Assembly (NCBI RefSeq): GCF_029978005.1
Contig: NZ_JARKOZ010000061.1
Span: 1-64,000, forward strand
Length of the DNA stretch: 64,000 nucleotides
Direction: 5' to 3'
Source of the DNA: Solidesulfovibrio sp.
GTDB lineage: Bacteria > Desulfobacterota > Desulfovibrionia > Desulfovibrionales > Desulfovibrionaceae
In this document: piece after piece, positions 21,316-30,269 of the stretch
How positions within the stretch are numbered: the stretch's first letter is position 1
How the letters are laid out: every line of letters begins with the position of its first letter
Notes under the pieces: model-generated
Databases searched by the model: none
Told to the model about the DNA's origin: nothing
The model's input: only the letters and a program-made list of their open reading frames with translations
Position numbers and translations under genes: made by a program

Positions 21316-22065
21316 TCAGGCGCGCACGAAGCCGCCTCGCTCCCAGGCCAATCCCATGTGGTAGCGCACGAGCAGGTCCACGACGCGGGAGAATTCCCGC
21401 GCCGCCGCCGCCTCGGGGCGGCAGTGCGCCCAAGCCCGTGCGTCGCCGGCCACGCCCGACGCCAGCAGGGCCAGCGCCCCGGCCCCCAGGCGCTGGCGCA
21501 CGCCCGGGGCGTTCTCGTCCCGGCAGGCGGAACAGGTCAAGCGCCCTGCTTCCACGTGGCACACGGCCTCCCCGTCGCCAAGGGGCGCGCCGCAGACGGC
21601 GCAGCGGCCGCAGACCGGAAAGACGCCCTGCAGCGACGCCATCCGCGCCCGAAAAAGGAGAGGGAAAAGCGGCGACGGCGCGTCGGCTTCCTCCAGGGCG
21701 GCCAGCATGTCGCGCAAGAGCGCGTAGGCCTCGGCCGCGCCCTGGGGCCCGATCTGTACGGCCTCGAAAAACTTCAGGCAGTTGACGGCCATGCCCAGGC
21801 GCCCCGGGTCGCGGCGCAGGCGCATGGGCGCGTCAAGGAGCCTGGCCTCGGTCAGGCAATGGTAGCCGCCGTGCCCCGTGCGGCGCACCTTGAAGTTCAC
21901 GTGGTTGAGGGGGTCGAGGCAGCCCAGGAAACGGCGGCGGCTTTTGAGCCCCCCGAAGGCGAAGGCCGTATAGACGCCGCGCTGAGGGGAAATCAGGCGC
22001 ACCCAGGCGTCGATCTCGCGAAACCGCCCCACCTTGAGCACGAGCGCCTGTTCGGAAAATTCCAT
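21316..22065 (-). CDS. recO: DNA repair protein RecO
   Basis: The 249-residue RecFOR-pathway mediator that loads RecA onto SSB-coated gaps. An N-terminal OB fold is visible (EFSEQALVLKVGRFREIDAWVRL, then GVYTAFAFGG), followed by a helical part. A zinc-knuckle lies near residue 155-185 with four Cys in CGRCAVCGAPL and CSACRDE. Start chosen at 22065 with GGCGGGA upstream; the longer frame adds 19 residues. The order recO-glyQ-glyS is common in this phylum. A 271-base spacer with a large GC hairpin separates it from the RodZ-like gene, so it probably has its own promoter. Confidence 0.92.
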   Translation of the reverse strand: MEFSEQALVLKVGRFREIDAWVRLISPQRGVYTAFAFGGLKSRRRFLGCLDPLNHVNFKVRRTGHGGYHCLTEARLLDAPMRLRRDPGRLGMAVNCLKFFEAVQIGPQGAAEAYALLRDMLAALEEADAPSPLFPLLFRARMASLQGVFPVCGRCAVCGAPLGDGEAVCHVEAGRLTCSACRDENAPGVRQRLGAGALALLASGVAGDARAWAHCRPEAAAAREFSRVVDLLVRYHMGLAWERGGFVRA

Positions 22066-22136
22066 TCCCGCCCCGCCGTCCACTACATTGCGATCAAGCG
22101 CCGTTCCCGTCTTTCGATCCACCCGGCCAGGGAAAC

Positions 22137-22186
22137 GCGGCCGCGCCCCGGCCGGGCCCGCGTCGCCTCGCCCGGGGCGCGGCCGC
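22137..22186. repeat. 15-bp perfect GC-rich inverted repeat
   Basis: GCGGCCGCGCCCCGG (22137-22151) and its exact complement (22172-22186) are separated by 20 bases, between the RodZ-like gene and recO. No T run follows on either strand. It may terminate the upstream gene with Rho help or act in RNA processing. The rest of the 271-base spacer (22066-22336) shows nothing else that I can assign. Confidence 0.5.
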
Positions 22187-22336
22187 AGCCTGCCGTTGCG
22201 GAGGCGACCCGTCCCTTCTGCCGCGCGCCAGGGCGCACCGGCCCGTCCCGGGCGGAGGTCACGATGGATCGCCTTCCCTGGCGCGCGCCCGGGTTTTCCC
22301 GCGCCGCGCCCGTGGCCGCCTTCCCGGGAAAGCAGC

Positions 22337-23770
22337 CTACGGGAACCGGATGGACTTGCTCTCGCCCTTTTCCGTGACGACCGCCGTTTCCTTGCCGTCG
22401 TACCGGAAGACCACGTTGCTCGGATTGCCGAGCTTGATGTCGATCCTTTCGCCGAAGGGGACGGTCAGCCGCTGCCCCTTTTTCACGTAAATTTCCTTGG
22501 CCGGGCCCTTGTCGGGGGTGACGATGACCCAGCTGCCGTCCTGGCCGTAGATCTCCACTTCGCGGCCGCCGCTTGGCTGGGCCGTTTCGCCGCCGCCGGT
22601 CGGGACCGCCGGAGCCGGGCTCGTCGCCACGGCCGGGGCCGGAGCCGAGGGCACGGGCGTGGCGACCGGCGCGGGGGAAGGCATCGGCGAAGGGGCCGCA
22701 GTCGACGCGGCGGGCTTGCTCGGCGTTCCTTCCTCGCCCTTTTTCGCCACGAACTTGAGGGTTTTGACCGAGCCCTTGCCGGCCTGGAGCGGATAGAGCT
22801 TGTTGTCGAAGCGGATCTCCACCGCTCCGGCGTTGCCCAGGCGCACGAGCATATAGTCGGCGAAGCGGCCGGTGAAGGCGTCGCCCTTTTCGAGCATGGT
22901 CTCGTGCATGGCCCCGCCGTCCGCGCCGGCCTGCAGCCAGCAGCGGTCGTTGGCCACGATGGTGACCACGTGGGTTCCCGTGTCGCCCACGGTGAATGTC
23001 TTGGCTGCGGGCGCGCCGGGCGCGGCCACGGGTTCGGGCGCGGGCGGAATGGCCGACGGCGCGGCGGGAGTGGCCGGGCCGCTGTTGGCGATGTCCTGGG
23101 CGACCTGGTCGTCGGGGCTCAGCGCCGGCTGCGGCCTGGTCTCGACGAGCGGCCTGGCTTCGGGCGCGGGGGCCGGCTTCGTTTCGGCCACGGCCGGCGT
23201 CTGCGGGGCCGGCGGAGTCTCGAGGGGTTTCTGGGCCGGCACGACCGGCACGGGACGCGGCGGAACCTCCGGCTCGCTTTTGGCAGGCACGGGTTCGCTC
23301 CGGGTCACGGGCGCGGCCTTGTCGGCCACATCATTGGGCTTGGAAAAGACGTGGGTCCACAGGTACCAGACGAGGCCGACGACCGCGACGACGAGCCCCA
23401 GGCAGATGAGCGCCGGCACCAAGGGGACGCGCGGCCTGGGCGCGGACCGGCGGCCCCGGGTCTGGGCGCAGTCGCACTCGTCGTCCGGGAGGTCCTTTAC
23501 CAGCGGCACTTCCCGCACGGGCGTCTCCTCGAGCTGGTAGACCTCGGCCAGCCGTTTGGAGAAATCTTCCTGGTCGACGCCAAGCAGCTTGGCGTAATTC
23601 TTGATGAAACCCCTGGCATAGACAGGATGGGGCAAGACGCTTTCGTTGCCGTCCTCGATGGCGGACAGGCAACTGCGCGTGATTTTGATCCTGTCCGATA
23701 CGTCCTCGATGGACAGGCCCTGCCGCTCCCGCTCCTCGCGCAGCATCGCCCCTAACTCACGCAAGTCCAT
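22337..23770 (-). CDS. RodZ-like cytoskeletal membrane protein with two DUF4115 domains
   Basis: A 477-residue protein laid out like RodZ, the MreB-linked cell-shape protein. A cytoplasmic HTH domain comes first (about residues 3-65: LREERERQGLSIEDVSDRIKI, then HPVYARGFIKNYAKLLGVD), then a basic juxtamembrane stretch and one membrane helix (about 114-138). A long Pro/Ala linker and periplasmic beta domains follow. Ordinary RodZ has one C-terminal DUF4115 domain. Here one lies at about 255-350 and another at 402-477 (SWVIVTPDKGP, YVKKGQRLTVPF, NPSNVVFRYDG). Start chosen at 23770 with GGAGGAATTT upstream. A gene two positions upstream carries a homologous third copy. Confidence 0.87.
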   Translation of the reverse strand: MDLRELGAMLREERERQGLSIEDVSDRIKITRSCLSAIEDGNESVLPHPVYARGFIKNYAKLLGVDQEDFSKRLAEVYQLEETPVREVPLVKDLPDDECDCAQTRGRRSAPRPRVPLVPALICLGLVVAVVGLVWYLWTHVFSKPNDVADKAAPVTRSEPVPAKSEPEVPPRPVPVVPAQKPLETPPAPQTPAVAETKPAPAPEARPLVETRPQPALSPDDQVAQDIANSGPATPAAPSAIPPAPEPVAAPGAPAAKTFTVGDTGTHVVTIVANDRCWLQAGADGGAMHETMLEKGDAFTGRFADYMLVRLGNAGAVEIRFDNKLYPLQAGKGSVKTLKFVAKKGEEGTPSKPAASTAAPSPMPSPAPVATPVPSAPAPAVATSPAPAVPTGGGETAQPSGGREVEIYGQDGSWVIVTPDKGPAKEIYVKKGQRLTVPFGERIDIKLGNPSNVVFRYDGKETAVVTEKGESKSIRFP

Positions 23771-23847
23771 AAACGAAATTCCTCCGTGGCCGCGTCGTCG
23801 TGGGCGGGAGCCCCCCGGCGGCGGGCGGGACAAGCTACTGTGGCGTT

Positions 23848-23877
23848 CCCTAAAAAATATGGTAATCTTTTTTAGGG
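23848..23877. repeat. AT-rich perfect inverted repeat upstream of the RodZ-like gene
   Basis: CCCTAAAAAA and TTTTTTAGGG (10-bp arms) are separated by 10 bases, between surA and the RodZ-like gene, about 80 bases before the latter's ATG. It has too few GC pairs for a standard terminator and resembles a protein-binding site or leader structure. Confidence 0.5.
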
Positions 23878-23900
23878 GAAAAAATAGTCATGCAATAATG

Positions 23901-23934
23901 GTTCTCGAAACGCGCAGAGGCGGATTTCGAGAAC
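23901..23934 (-). terminator. hairpin directly downstream of surA
   Basis: GTTCTCGAAA and TTTCGAGAAC pair perfectly (10 bp) around a 14-base loop, starting 6 bases after the surA stop. On the minus strand an AT-rich tract containing TTTTTT follows about 15 bases later. It is probably a partial terminator or a 3'-end stabilising structure for the surA message. Confidence 0.55.
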
Positions 23935-23940
23935 GCGGCA

Positions 23941-24930
23941 CTACAGCTTGACCTCGACGACCGCCTTGGACCGCAGGTTGTCGATGTACTCCTGGAAGAG
24001 CTTGTCGAATTTCTGTTTGTACAAGGTTTCCTGAATCTGTTCCTTGGCGCCCTCGTACGAAGGGCCGGCCGGAGCGACCGGGGCGGCCTTCGGAGTCGCA
24101 GCGGCCGCGCCGGGCGTGCGCATACTCAAAAGAACGGCCTTGCCGTCCACCATGACCGGCGCGCTGACCTTGCCCGGGGGCACGGCCTGCAGGGCCGAGC
24201 GCAACGCCGGGGCCAGGTCCTTGGCCTGCACGTCGCCCAGGTCGCCGCCCTGGTCCCGGCCGGGACCGATGGAAAACTTCTTGGCCGCCTCGGCGAAGGT
24301 CATGGCTCCGGAATCGATCTTGGAACGCAGTTCTTCGGCCTGCTTGGCGTTCGCCACCATGATGAAGCCGATATTGCCGGAAACTTTCGGGCCGAGAATG
24401 GATTTCGTGGACGAGAGGCTGTCCTTGTTCTTCTCGTAGTAGTCGCGGATCTCGTCGTCGGTGACGAGGACCTTGCGGTGCACCATGTAGCCGAGGAGGC
24501 GCTTTTTCATGCTCTCCTCGCGCATGCGCTTGCGGAACTCGGCCAGCGTCATGCCTTCCTTGGCCAGTTCGGCCACGAACTGCTGCTGACTCAGGTTGTT
24601 CTTCTTCTTGATTTCCTCGATCTGGTTGTCGAGGTCCGTTTCCGAAACCGAAATCTTGAGCCGCGTGGCTTCGGACTCGATGAGCAGATCGTTGATCATG
24701 CTGTCGAGGACCTGCCGGCGCAGATCGACCATCATGGGATCGTCGGGCTTCACGGACACGCCCTGGGAGCGTTGCAGGAAGTCGGACACGCGGGCGTTGA
24801 GGTCGAACAGGGTGATGAGTTTGCCGTTGACCACGGCCACCACCCGGTCCACCAGTTCCGCCGCCTGGGCGGTTCCGGCCAGGGCCAGCAGCAGGGCAAT
24901 CACAATGCTGAGTTTGGACAGACGGGGCAA
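23941..24930 (-). CDS. surA: periplasmic peptidyl-prolyl isomerase / chaperone SurA-like
   Basis: A 329-residue exported chaperone for outer-membrane protein folding. A signal peptide (cleavage after AQA at about residue 23) is followed by the SurA N-terminal domain: ELVDRVVAVVNGKLITLFDL, then VLDSMINDLLIESEA and helices to about 170. A single parvulin (rotamase) domain follows, with AKQAEELRSKIDSGAMTFAE, DQGGDLGD and the last strand KAVLLSMRT, and a C-terminal helix returns. E. coli SurA has two parvulin domains; one is common in deltaproteobacteria. A good promoter lies in the 183-base gap before it. It follows the PpiC-like lipoprotein gene on the same strand. Confidence 0.92.
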   Translation of the reverse strand: MPRLSKLSIVIALLLALAGTAQAAELVDRVVAVVNGKLITLFDLNARVSDFLQRSQGVSVKPDDPMMVDLRRQVLDSMINDLLIESEATRLKISVSETDLDNQIEEIKKKNNLSQQQFVAELAKEGMTLAEFRKRMREESMKKRLLGYMVHRKVLVTDDEIRDYYEKNKDSLSSTKSILGPKVSGNIGFIMVANAKQAEELRSKIDSGAMTFAEAAKKFSIGPGRDQGGDLGDVQAKDLAPALRSALQAVPPGKVSAPVMVDGKAVLLSMRTPGAAAATPKAAPVAPAGPSYEGAKEQIQETLYKQKFDKLFQEYIDNLRSKAVVEVKL

Positions 24931-25055
24931 GGCATCCTCCGTGAGGGCGTTGGGGCAAGACGGCAGTTGCGGCCCGACCGCGCGACGGGTCGCGGCCCGG
25001 GGCTTCCCGCGACGCGCCGCCTCGCTCCCAGGCCGACGCGCCGACGCATCCGGGG

Positions 25056-25084
25056 CCTATAAACGTTTTTACAAGCACAGGCAA
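25056..25084 (-). promoter_or_regulatory. sigma70-type promoter for surA
   Basis: On the minus strand TTGCCT (25079-25084) and TATAGG (25056-25061) are spaced 17 bases apart, in an AT-rich patch within the 183-base gap ahead of surA. It suggests surA is transcribed independently of the mfd-lipoprotein pair. Confidence 0.6.
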
Positions 25085-25113
25085 TCGCGCCTGGGCCGGC
25101 CCATCCCGGTTCC

Positions 25114-26778
25114 TTAAGGGAATTCGAGGACACGGCTTTCTTTTTTTCCGACGACCACCGTGGTTTCCCGGCCGCCGTGGCTGTAGGACACTTCGCTCGG
25201 GCTGCCAGGGCGCACCACGAGCTTTCGCGTAAAATCCAGCCGAAACGGCTTGCCGGGCTTGAGGTAGACGCGTTGCTCCTGGCCGTCGTCCACGGTGTAC
25301 AGCAGCCAGCTCGCCTTGATGGCCGTGAATTCCACCGCGTCGCCGGCGCTTTTTTCCACTGCCGGCGCGGGCGTGGCCGCCGTTCCCGAAGCCGGGGGCG
25401 CTTCGGCGGACGCGGACGACGCGCCCTGAGCCGACGCGGCCTGGGCCGCTGGAGCGGCTTCGGCGGACGCGTCTTGGCGCGGCGTCTCCTGGGAAGCCGG
25501 CGCGGCGTCCACGGGGGAGGCCGGCGCCGCCTCGGACGCGACGACTGGGACGGGGCTTTCCGGCGCGGCCTCTTTCCCGGGCGCGGACGGCCCAGGCGCG
25601 CCCGGAGCCGGCGGCGCGACGGATGCATTTTGCTCCGGGCCTGCCGGTGACGCTGGGGCCGGCGACGGGGCCGGTTGGACCGGCGGCGCGGCAGGCGCGG
25701 GTTCGGGCTCGGCGCGCCGCGACTCCACGGCCTTCTTGGCCTCCCGGGCCAGGCGTTCCCGGCCGGCCGCCTCCTCCCGGGCCAGGGCCAGCTCGTCCGG
25801 GCCGGGCGCGGGTTCCGCCTTGGGGGCTTCCTGCCGGTCGGCCAAAAGCAGCGGCGTGACGGTGATCTTCGTTCCGGCCACGGCCGCGTCGAGCCAGGCG
25901 GCGAAGGCGGCGTCGAGCTTCTTGGCGGCCAGGGTCGCCTCGACCCGGGCGTAGGCCTTGGCCGGATCGAGCACCGTGGCCGGGCGTCGTTCGAGCAGGA
26001 CGAAGAAATCCCCGCCCTTGCCGTTTTTCCCGTCCTTTCCGTCTGAAACCACGGCCGAGGCCTCGCCGGGCTTGAGCGCTTTGAGCGCCTCGCGCCACGG
26101 GGCCGGCAGGTTGGCCTCGGGCAGGTCGAGCTCCGTGGCAGCGACGCCGGACAAGCCGTTCAGGGCGGTCTGCCCGCCCTTTTTCGCCGCCGCCTGGGCC
26201 GCTTTGAGGGCCTCGACGGTTTCGCCCTGCACGCGGACGAGGCGCACCCGGGCCGGCATGGCAAAGTCCGCCACGTGTTCCTTGTAAAAGTTGGCAGCCT
26301 CGGTCACGTCCACGCGCACGCCCGGCCGCAGCACCTCACGGGAGAGCTTCTCCAGGGCCAGTCGGTCGGCCAGGAGTTCCCGCCAGCGGACCGGGTCGAT
26401 GCGCTCCTCGAGCAGCATGCGGGAGAAGGCCTCGTCGGAATAATCGGCTCGGGCCTTGGCCTCGGCCGCGTCGATCTCGGCCTTGGACACGGCCTGACCG
26501 CGTTTGGCCAGTTCCTGGGCGGCGAGCCTGGCCACGATCATCTCGGCCAGCACCGCGCCGTACTCGGCGCGAAGCCGCTCCACGGCGGGATTGTCCATGG
26601 CCGGCGCGCCGATCTGGCCCATGTCGTGGCGGGCGCGCACGTCGGCCAGACGGATGGGCTCCTGACCGACCACGGCCACCACGCCCGGCTCCTCGCCGGG
26701 CTCGCCCCGGCAGCCGCCAAGGCCGAGCCCCAGGCCGACCGCCAGGGCGAAAGCCAGGGTGCGCCGCGCCGTGCTCAC
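25114..26778 (-). CDS. SurA/PpiC-like lipoprotein with a C-terminal RodZ-type DUF4115 domain
   Basis: A 554-residue lipoprotein. A signal peptide ends in the lipobox LGGC (Cys near residue 23). Residues 30-180 form a SurA-type chaperone region (VVAVVGQEPIRLADVRAR, then LAEMIVARLAAQEL). A divergent parvulin-like part follows (RVQGETVEALKAAQ, then FFVLLERRPAT). After it comes a long Ala/Pro-rich linker (about 335-475) and a terminal DUF4115 domain (about 480-554). That domain aligns by eye with the last domain of the RodZ-like protein nearby: SW, then the YLKPGK, GSPSEVSY and GRETTVV segments, and a final FP. Such a fusion is unusual. Its ATG overlaps the mfd stop by 4 bases. Confidence 0.85.
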   Translation of the reverse strand: MSTARRTLAFALAVGLGLGLGGCRGEPGEEPGVVAVVGQEPIRLADVRARHDMGQIGAPAMDNPAVERLRAEYGAVLAEMIVARLAAQELAKRGQAVSKAEIDAAEAKARADYSDEAFSRMLLEERIDPVRWRELLADRLALEKLSREVLRPGVRVDVTEAANFYKEHVADFAMPARVRLVRVQGETVEALKAAQAAAKKGGQTALNGLSGVAATELDLPEANLPAPWREALKALKPGEASAVVSDGKDGKNGKGGDFFVLLERRPATVLDPAKAYARVEATLAAKKLDAAFAAWLDAAVAGTKITVTPLLLADRQEAPKAEPAPGPDELALAREEAAGRERLAREAKKAVESRRAEPEPAPAAPPVQPAPSPAPASPAGPEQNASVAPPAPGAPGPSAPGKEAAPESPVPVVASEAAPASPVDAAPASQETPRQDASAEAAPAAQAASAQGASSASAEAPPASGTAATPAPAVEKSAGDAVEFTAIKASWLLYTVDDGQEQRVYLKPGKPFRLDFTRKLVVRPGSPSEVSYSHGGRETTVVVGKKESRVLEFP

Positions 26779-29700
26779 GCCGCCGCACCCTCCCCGGCCA
26801 ATCCGGCCAGTTCCACGGTCCAGACGGCCACGGCCTCGGGAAAGGCCAGGCCGGCGTCAAGCGGCAGGGCCAATCGGCCCGGGGGCAAGAGCTTCACGCC
26901 GCCACCGGCGCGCGCGGCGGCGAAGTCCACCAGGCGCTCGGGCGAAACGGCCGCGTCCTCGGCCTCGAAGGAGACCACCAGGCGCGTGGGCGCGACCTCG
27001 GCCTTGCGCGCCCCGAGCCTGGCCAGCGCCTGCTTGAAGGCGAGCACGGCCCGGAAATTCTCCACTTCCACCGGCGGCGGACCGAAGCGGTCGCGCATCT
27101 CGGCCATGCGCTCGGCCAGCCCGGCCTCGGTGCGGGCCGTGGACAGGGCCTTGTAGAGGCGCAGACGGTCCGAGGCCTCGGGCACGTAGCGCTCGGGGAT
27201 GCGGGCCGCCACACCGAGCGTCAGTTCCGGCTCGGTGCGCTCCTTGACCGGCTCGCCCTTGAGCCGCCCCACTTCCTCGGCCAGCATCTCGAGGAACATG
27301 TCCAGGCCGATGCGGGCGATGTGGCCGGACTGGGCCTCACCCAGGATGTTGCCCGCGCCGCGCAGGCGCAGGTCCTCCATGGCCACCTGGAAGCCGGCCC
27401 CGAGGTAGTCCATGTCCAGGATGACGCGCAGGCGCTTTCGGGCCAGTTCCGGCACCTTCTCGATGCTCGGCACCACGAAGTAGGCGTAGGCCTGGCGCGG
27501 CGAGCGCCCCACCCGGCCGCGCAGCTGGTAGAGCTGGCCCAGGCCGAACATGTGGGCGTTGTCCACGACAAGCGTATTGGCCCGGGGAAAATCCAGGCCC
27601 GACTCGATGATGGAGGTGCACACCAGGATGTCCGTCTCGCCGTGCCAGAAGCCGTGCATGGCCTCCTCCAGGGCGGTCTCGGACATCTGGCCGTGGGCCA
27701 TGGCCACCTTTGCGCCCGGGGCCAGCGTCTTGACGAAGGCGGCCACGTCCTCCAGGCCCTGGACCCGGTTGTGGACCCAGAACACCTGGCCCTGGCGCTC
27801 GAGCTCCCGGCGCAGCACCTCGCGCAGGAAGGCCTCGTCGCGCTCGACCAGGGCCGTTTCCACGGTCTTGCGCTCGGCCGGCGGGGTCTCGATGACGGAC
27901 AGGCCGCGCACGCCGGAAAGGGACAGTTGCAGGGTGCGCGGAATGGGCGTGGCCGTCAGCGTCAAGGCGTCGATGTTCTTCTTGAAGGCCTTGAGCCGCT
28001 CCTTGTGCTTGACGCCGAAGCGCTGCTCCTCGTCGAGGATAAGGAGGCCAATGTTGGGGATGGTCACGTCGCTCGACAGGATGCGGTGGGTGCCGACCAG
28101 GATGTCCACCTCGCCGCGCGACACGGCGTCGAGGACCACCTTGCGCCGCTTGGGCGTGACGAAGCGCGAGAGCATCTCCACGCGCACCGGAAAGCCTTCC
28201 AATCGGGCGGCGAAATTCTGAAAGTGCTGCTCGGCCAGCACCGTGGTCGGACACAGCATTGCCACCTGCTTGCCGTCGAGCACAGCCCGGAAGGCGGCGC
28301 GCAAGGCCACCTCGGTCTTGCCGAAGCCCACGTCGCCGCAGACCAGCCGGTCCATGGGCTCGGGCCGTTCCATGTCGGCCAGCACGTCGGCGATGGCCTT
28401 TTCCTGGTCCGGCGTCTCCTCGAAGCCGAAGGTGGCTTCGAACTCCAGGTACAGCTCGTTGGTGGGGCCGTAGGCGTAGCCCTTGGCCACCTGGCGGTAG
28501 GCGTACATCTCGACCAGATCGGCGGCGATGCGCTCGATGGCTTTTTTCGCCCGCTCGCGCACGGACTTCCAGCGCGCCCCGCCCAGGCGGTCCAAGGGCG
28601 GCGCGACGCCCTCCGGACCCTTGTAGCGCTGGAGCAGCCCCAGCCGGTCGGCCGGCAGGTACAGCTTGTCCTCGTCGGCGAAGACCAGCAGCAGGTAGTC
28701 GCCGCCGGTGGCGTCCACGGTCATGCGCGTGAGCCCCTCGAAGGAGCCGACGCCGTAGTCGCGGTGCACGACCAGGTCGCCGGGGCGGATGTCGTCGAAA
28801 GAGGTCAGGCCCTTGAAATCCTTGTCGCGGCCGCGCCCGGCCTCGCCGCCCGAGGACTCGGGGTGCAGAATGTCCTCGGCCAGGATGCGGGTGTCGCGCC
28901 AGGAGAGCTCCATGCCGTGGCGAAGCCCCGAAAGGAGCGCGAAAAGCCCCGTCTCGCCCGGGCTGTAGCTCGTGCGAAAGACCAGCCCCTCGGGCTCGAT
29001 CATCTGGAGGAATTTTTTGCGGGAGCGCTCGCCGTGAAAGGACAGGATGGTCTGGCCGTGGCCGTTCCATTCCTTGAGCGCGGCCGTGAGCGTGGTCCAG
29101 GGCCGCTTGTCCGAGCCGGGCTTCCAGAAGAGGTCGCCGAAGCGCTCCAGGGATTTCTCGGCCAGGTCCGGGCCGTGCCGGCCCCGGCCCATGACCAGAT
29201 CCTCGAAGAGGATGCGCCGGCCGGAGACCAGGGCCTTGCGGGCCATGTTCTCGGGCCAGAGCACCCGGGCATTGGGCCAGGGATGGCCCTGCTCCTTGGT
29301 CTGGGCCTCGAAAAAACGCCGCCAGGCGTGCTCGGCCTCCTCCAGGCGTTCCTTGACCCGGGCGGCGTCGCACACGATCCAGGCCGCGTCCCCGGGCAGC
29401 CAGTCGGACAGGGCGGCGGGCTTTTCGTAGAAAAGCCCCGGCCACATGCCGCCGTCGCCGGCCGCGATGGCGGCCTCAAGGCGCGCTTTGGCCGCGCGGT
29501 GCAGCTCCCCGGTGCCGGCGATGGTCTCCCACAGGGCCGCGGCCTCTTCCTTGAAGGTCTCCGAGAGCACGGCCGGGGCGGCGGGCACGAGCACGGCTTC
29601 GGACAGCTCGGCCAGGGAGCGCTGGGAGCCGGCGTCGAAGCGCCGGGCGGCCTCCACCGTGTCGCCGAAGAATTCCAGGCGCAGCGGGTCGTCGTAGCCC

Positions 29701-30269
29701 GGGGGAAAGATGTCCAGGATGTCGCCGCGAAGGGAGAATTCCCCGGGCCCGGTGACCATGGGGGCGCGCTTGTAGCCCCAGAGCACGGCCTGCTCGGCCA
29801 CCAGGTCGCGCGGCAGTTCCTCGCCCACGGCAAGGGTGAGCACGTTGCCGTCCAGGGCTCGGCGGCACGGCCATTTGGGCAGCAGGTTGTCGGCGGAAAA
29901 GAGGAAGGCGCGCGGCCCGGAGCCCAAGGCGGCCTGGGCCAGGAAGGCCATGCGCCTGGCCCAGAACGCGCCGCTTGGCAGGCCCGGGGCGTAGGACGGC
30001 AGGGTCATGACGGCGCGGCCCCAGAGGGTGCCGGGCCCGGGCGGCACGAGCAGCTCCAGGAGGGCGGCGATGCGCGTCAGTTCGTTGTGTCCGGGTGCGA
30101 CCACGGCCACGGACTGCCCGCGGGAAAGGGCCTCGGCGGCCAGGAAGGCCAGGGTGGCCGGGCCGCTTTTGTAGACCGAAACGGAGTCGGGGCTCTCCAG
30201 GAGCGCGGCAAGGGGGGATGTGCGGGACAAAACGGGCCTCGTGGAAATACGGGATGGCCGCCGCCACAT
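26775..30269 (-). CDS. mfd: transcription-repair coupling factor Mfd
   Basis: A 1164-residue superfamily 2 translocase that removes RNA polymerase stalled at lesions and recruits UvrA. The N-terminal UvrB-homology region is present, then the RNA-polymerase-interacting domain (GDLVVHRDYGVGSFEGLTRM at about 505). The RecG-like motor has Walker A CGDVGFGKTEVALRA, the DEEQ box and ATPIPRTLQLSLSGVR, and a TRCF C-terminal domain closes the protein. The start is uncertain. The ATG at 30269 lies in the loop of a GC hairpin with no ribosome-binding site. A TTG 13 codons on (30230), preceded by ACGAGG, is an attractive alternative giving 1151 residues. The stop overlaps the lipoprotein gene start. Confidence 0.95.
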   Translation of the reverse strand: MWRRPSRISTRPVLSRTSPLAALLESPDSVSVYKSGPATLAFLAAEALSRGQSVAVVAPGHNELTRIAALLELLVPPGPGTLWGRAVMTLPSYAPGLPSGAFWARRMAFLAQAALGSGPRAFLFSADNLLPKWPCRRALDGNVLTLAVGEELPRDLVAEQAVLWGYKRAPMVTGPGEFSLRGDILDIFPPGYDDPLRLEFFGDTVEAARRFDAGSQRSLAELSEAVLVPAAPAVLSETFKEEAAALWETIAGTGELHRAAKARLEAAIAAGDGGMWPGLFYEKPAALSDWLPGDAAWIVCDAARVKERLEEAEHAWRRFFEAQTKEQGHPWPNARVLWPENMARKALVSGRRILFEDLVMGRGRHGPDLAEKSLERFGDLFWKPGSDKRPWTTLTAALKEWNGHGQTILSFHGERSRKKFLQMIEPEGLVFRTSYSPGETGLFALLSGLRHGMELSWRDTRILAEDILHPESSGGEAGRGRDKDFKGLTSFDDIRPGDLVVHRDYGVGSFEGLTRMTVDATGGDYLLLVFADEDKLYLPADRLGLLQRYKGPEGVAPPLDRLGGARWKSVRERAKKAIERIAADLVEMYAYRQVAKGYAYGPTNELYLEFEATFGFEETPDQEKAIADVLADMERPEPMDRLVCGDVGFGKTEVALRAAFRAVLDGKQVAMLCPTTVLAEQHFQNFAARLEGFPVRVEMLSRFVTPKRRKVVLDAVSRGEVDILVGTHRILSSDVTIPNIGLLILDEEQRFGVKHKERLKAFKKNIDALTLTATPIPRTLQLSLSGVRGLSVIETPPAERKTVETALVERDEAFLREVLRRELERQGQVFWVHNRVQGLEDVAAFVKTLAPGAKVAMAHGQMSETALEEAMHGFWHGETDILVCTSIIESGLDFPRANTLVVDNAHMFGLGQLYQLRGRVGRSPRQAYAYFVVPSIEKVPELARKRLRVILDMDYLGAGFQVAMEDLRLRGAGNILGEAQSGHIARIGLDMFLEMLAEEVGRLKGEPVKERTEPELTLGVAARIPERYVPEASDRLRLYKALSTARTEAGLAERMAEMRDRFGPPPVEVENFRAVLAFKQALARLGARKAEVAPTRLVVSFEAEDAAVSPERLVDFAAARAGGGVKLLPPGRLALPLDAGLAFPEAVAVWTVELAGLAGEGAAA

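Noticed and set aside
25330-25740. Repetitive Ala/Pro-coding DNA in the lipoprotein gene as a tandem repeat array
   Set aside because: Units are not identical in length or sequence; it is a low-complexity linker, not an organised repeat.
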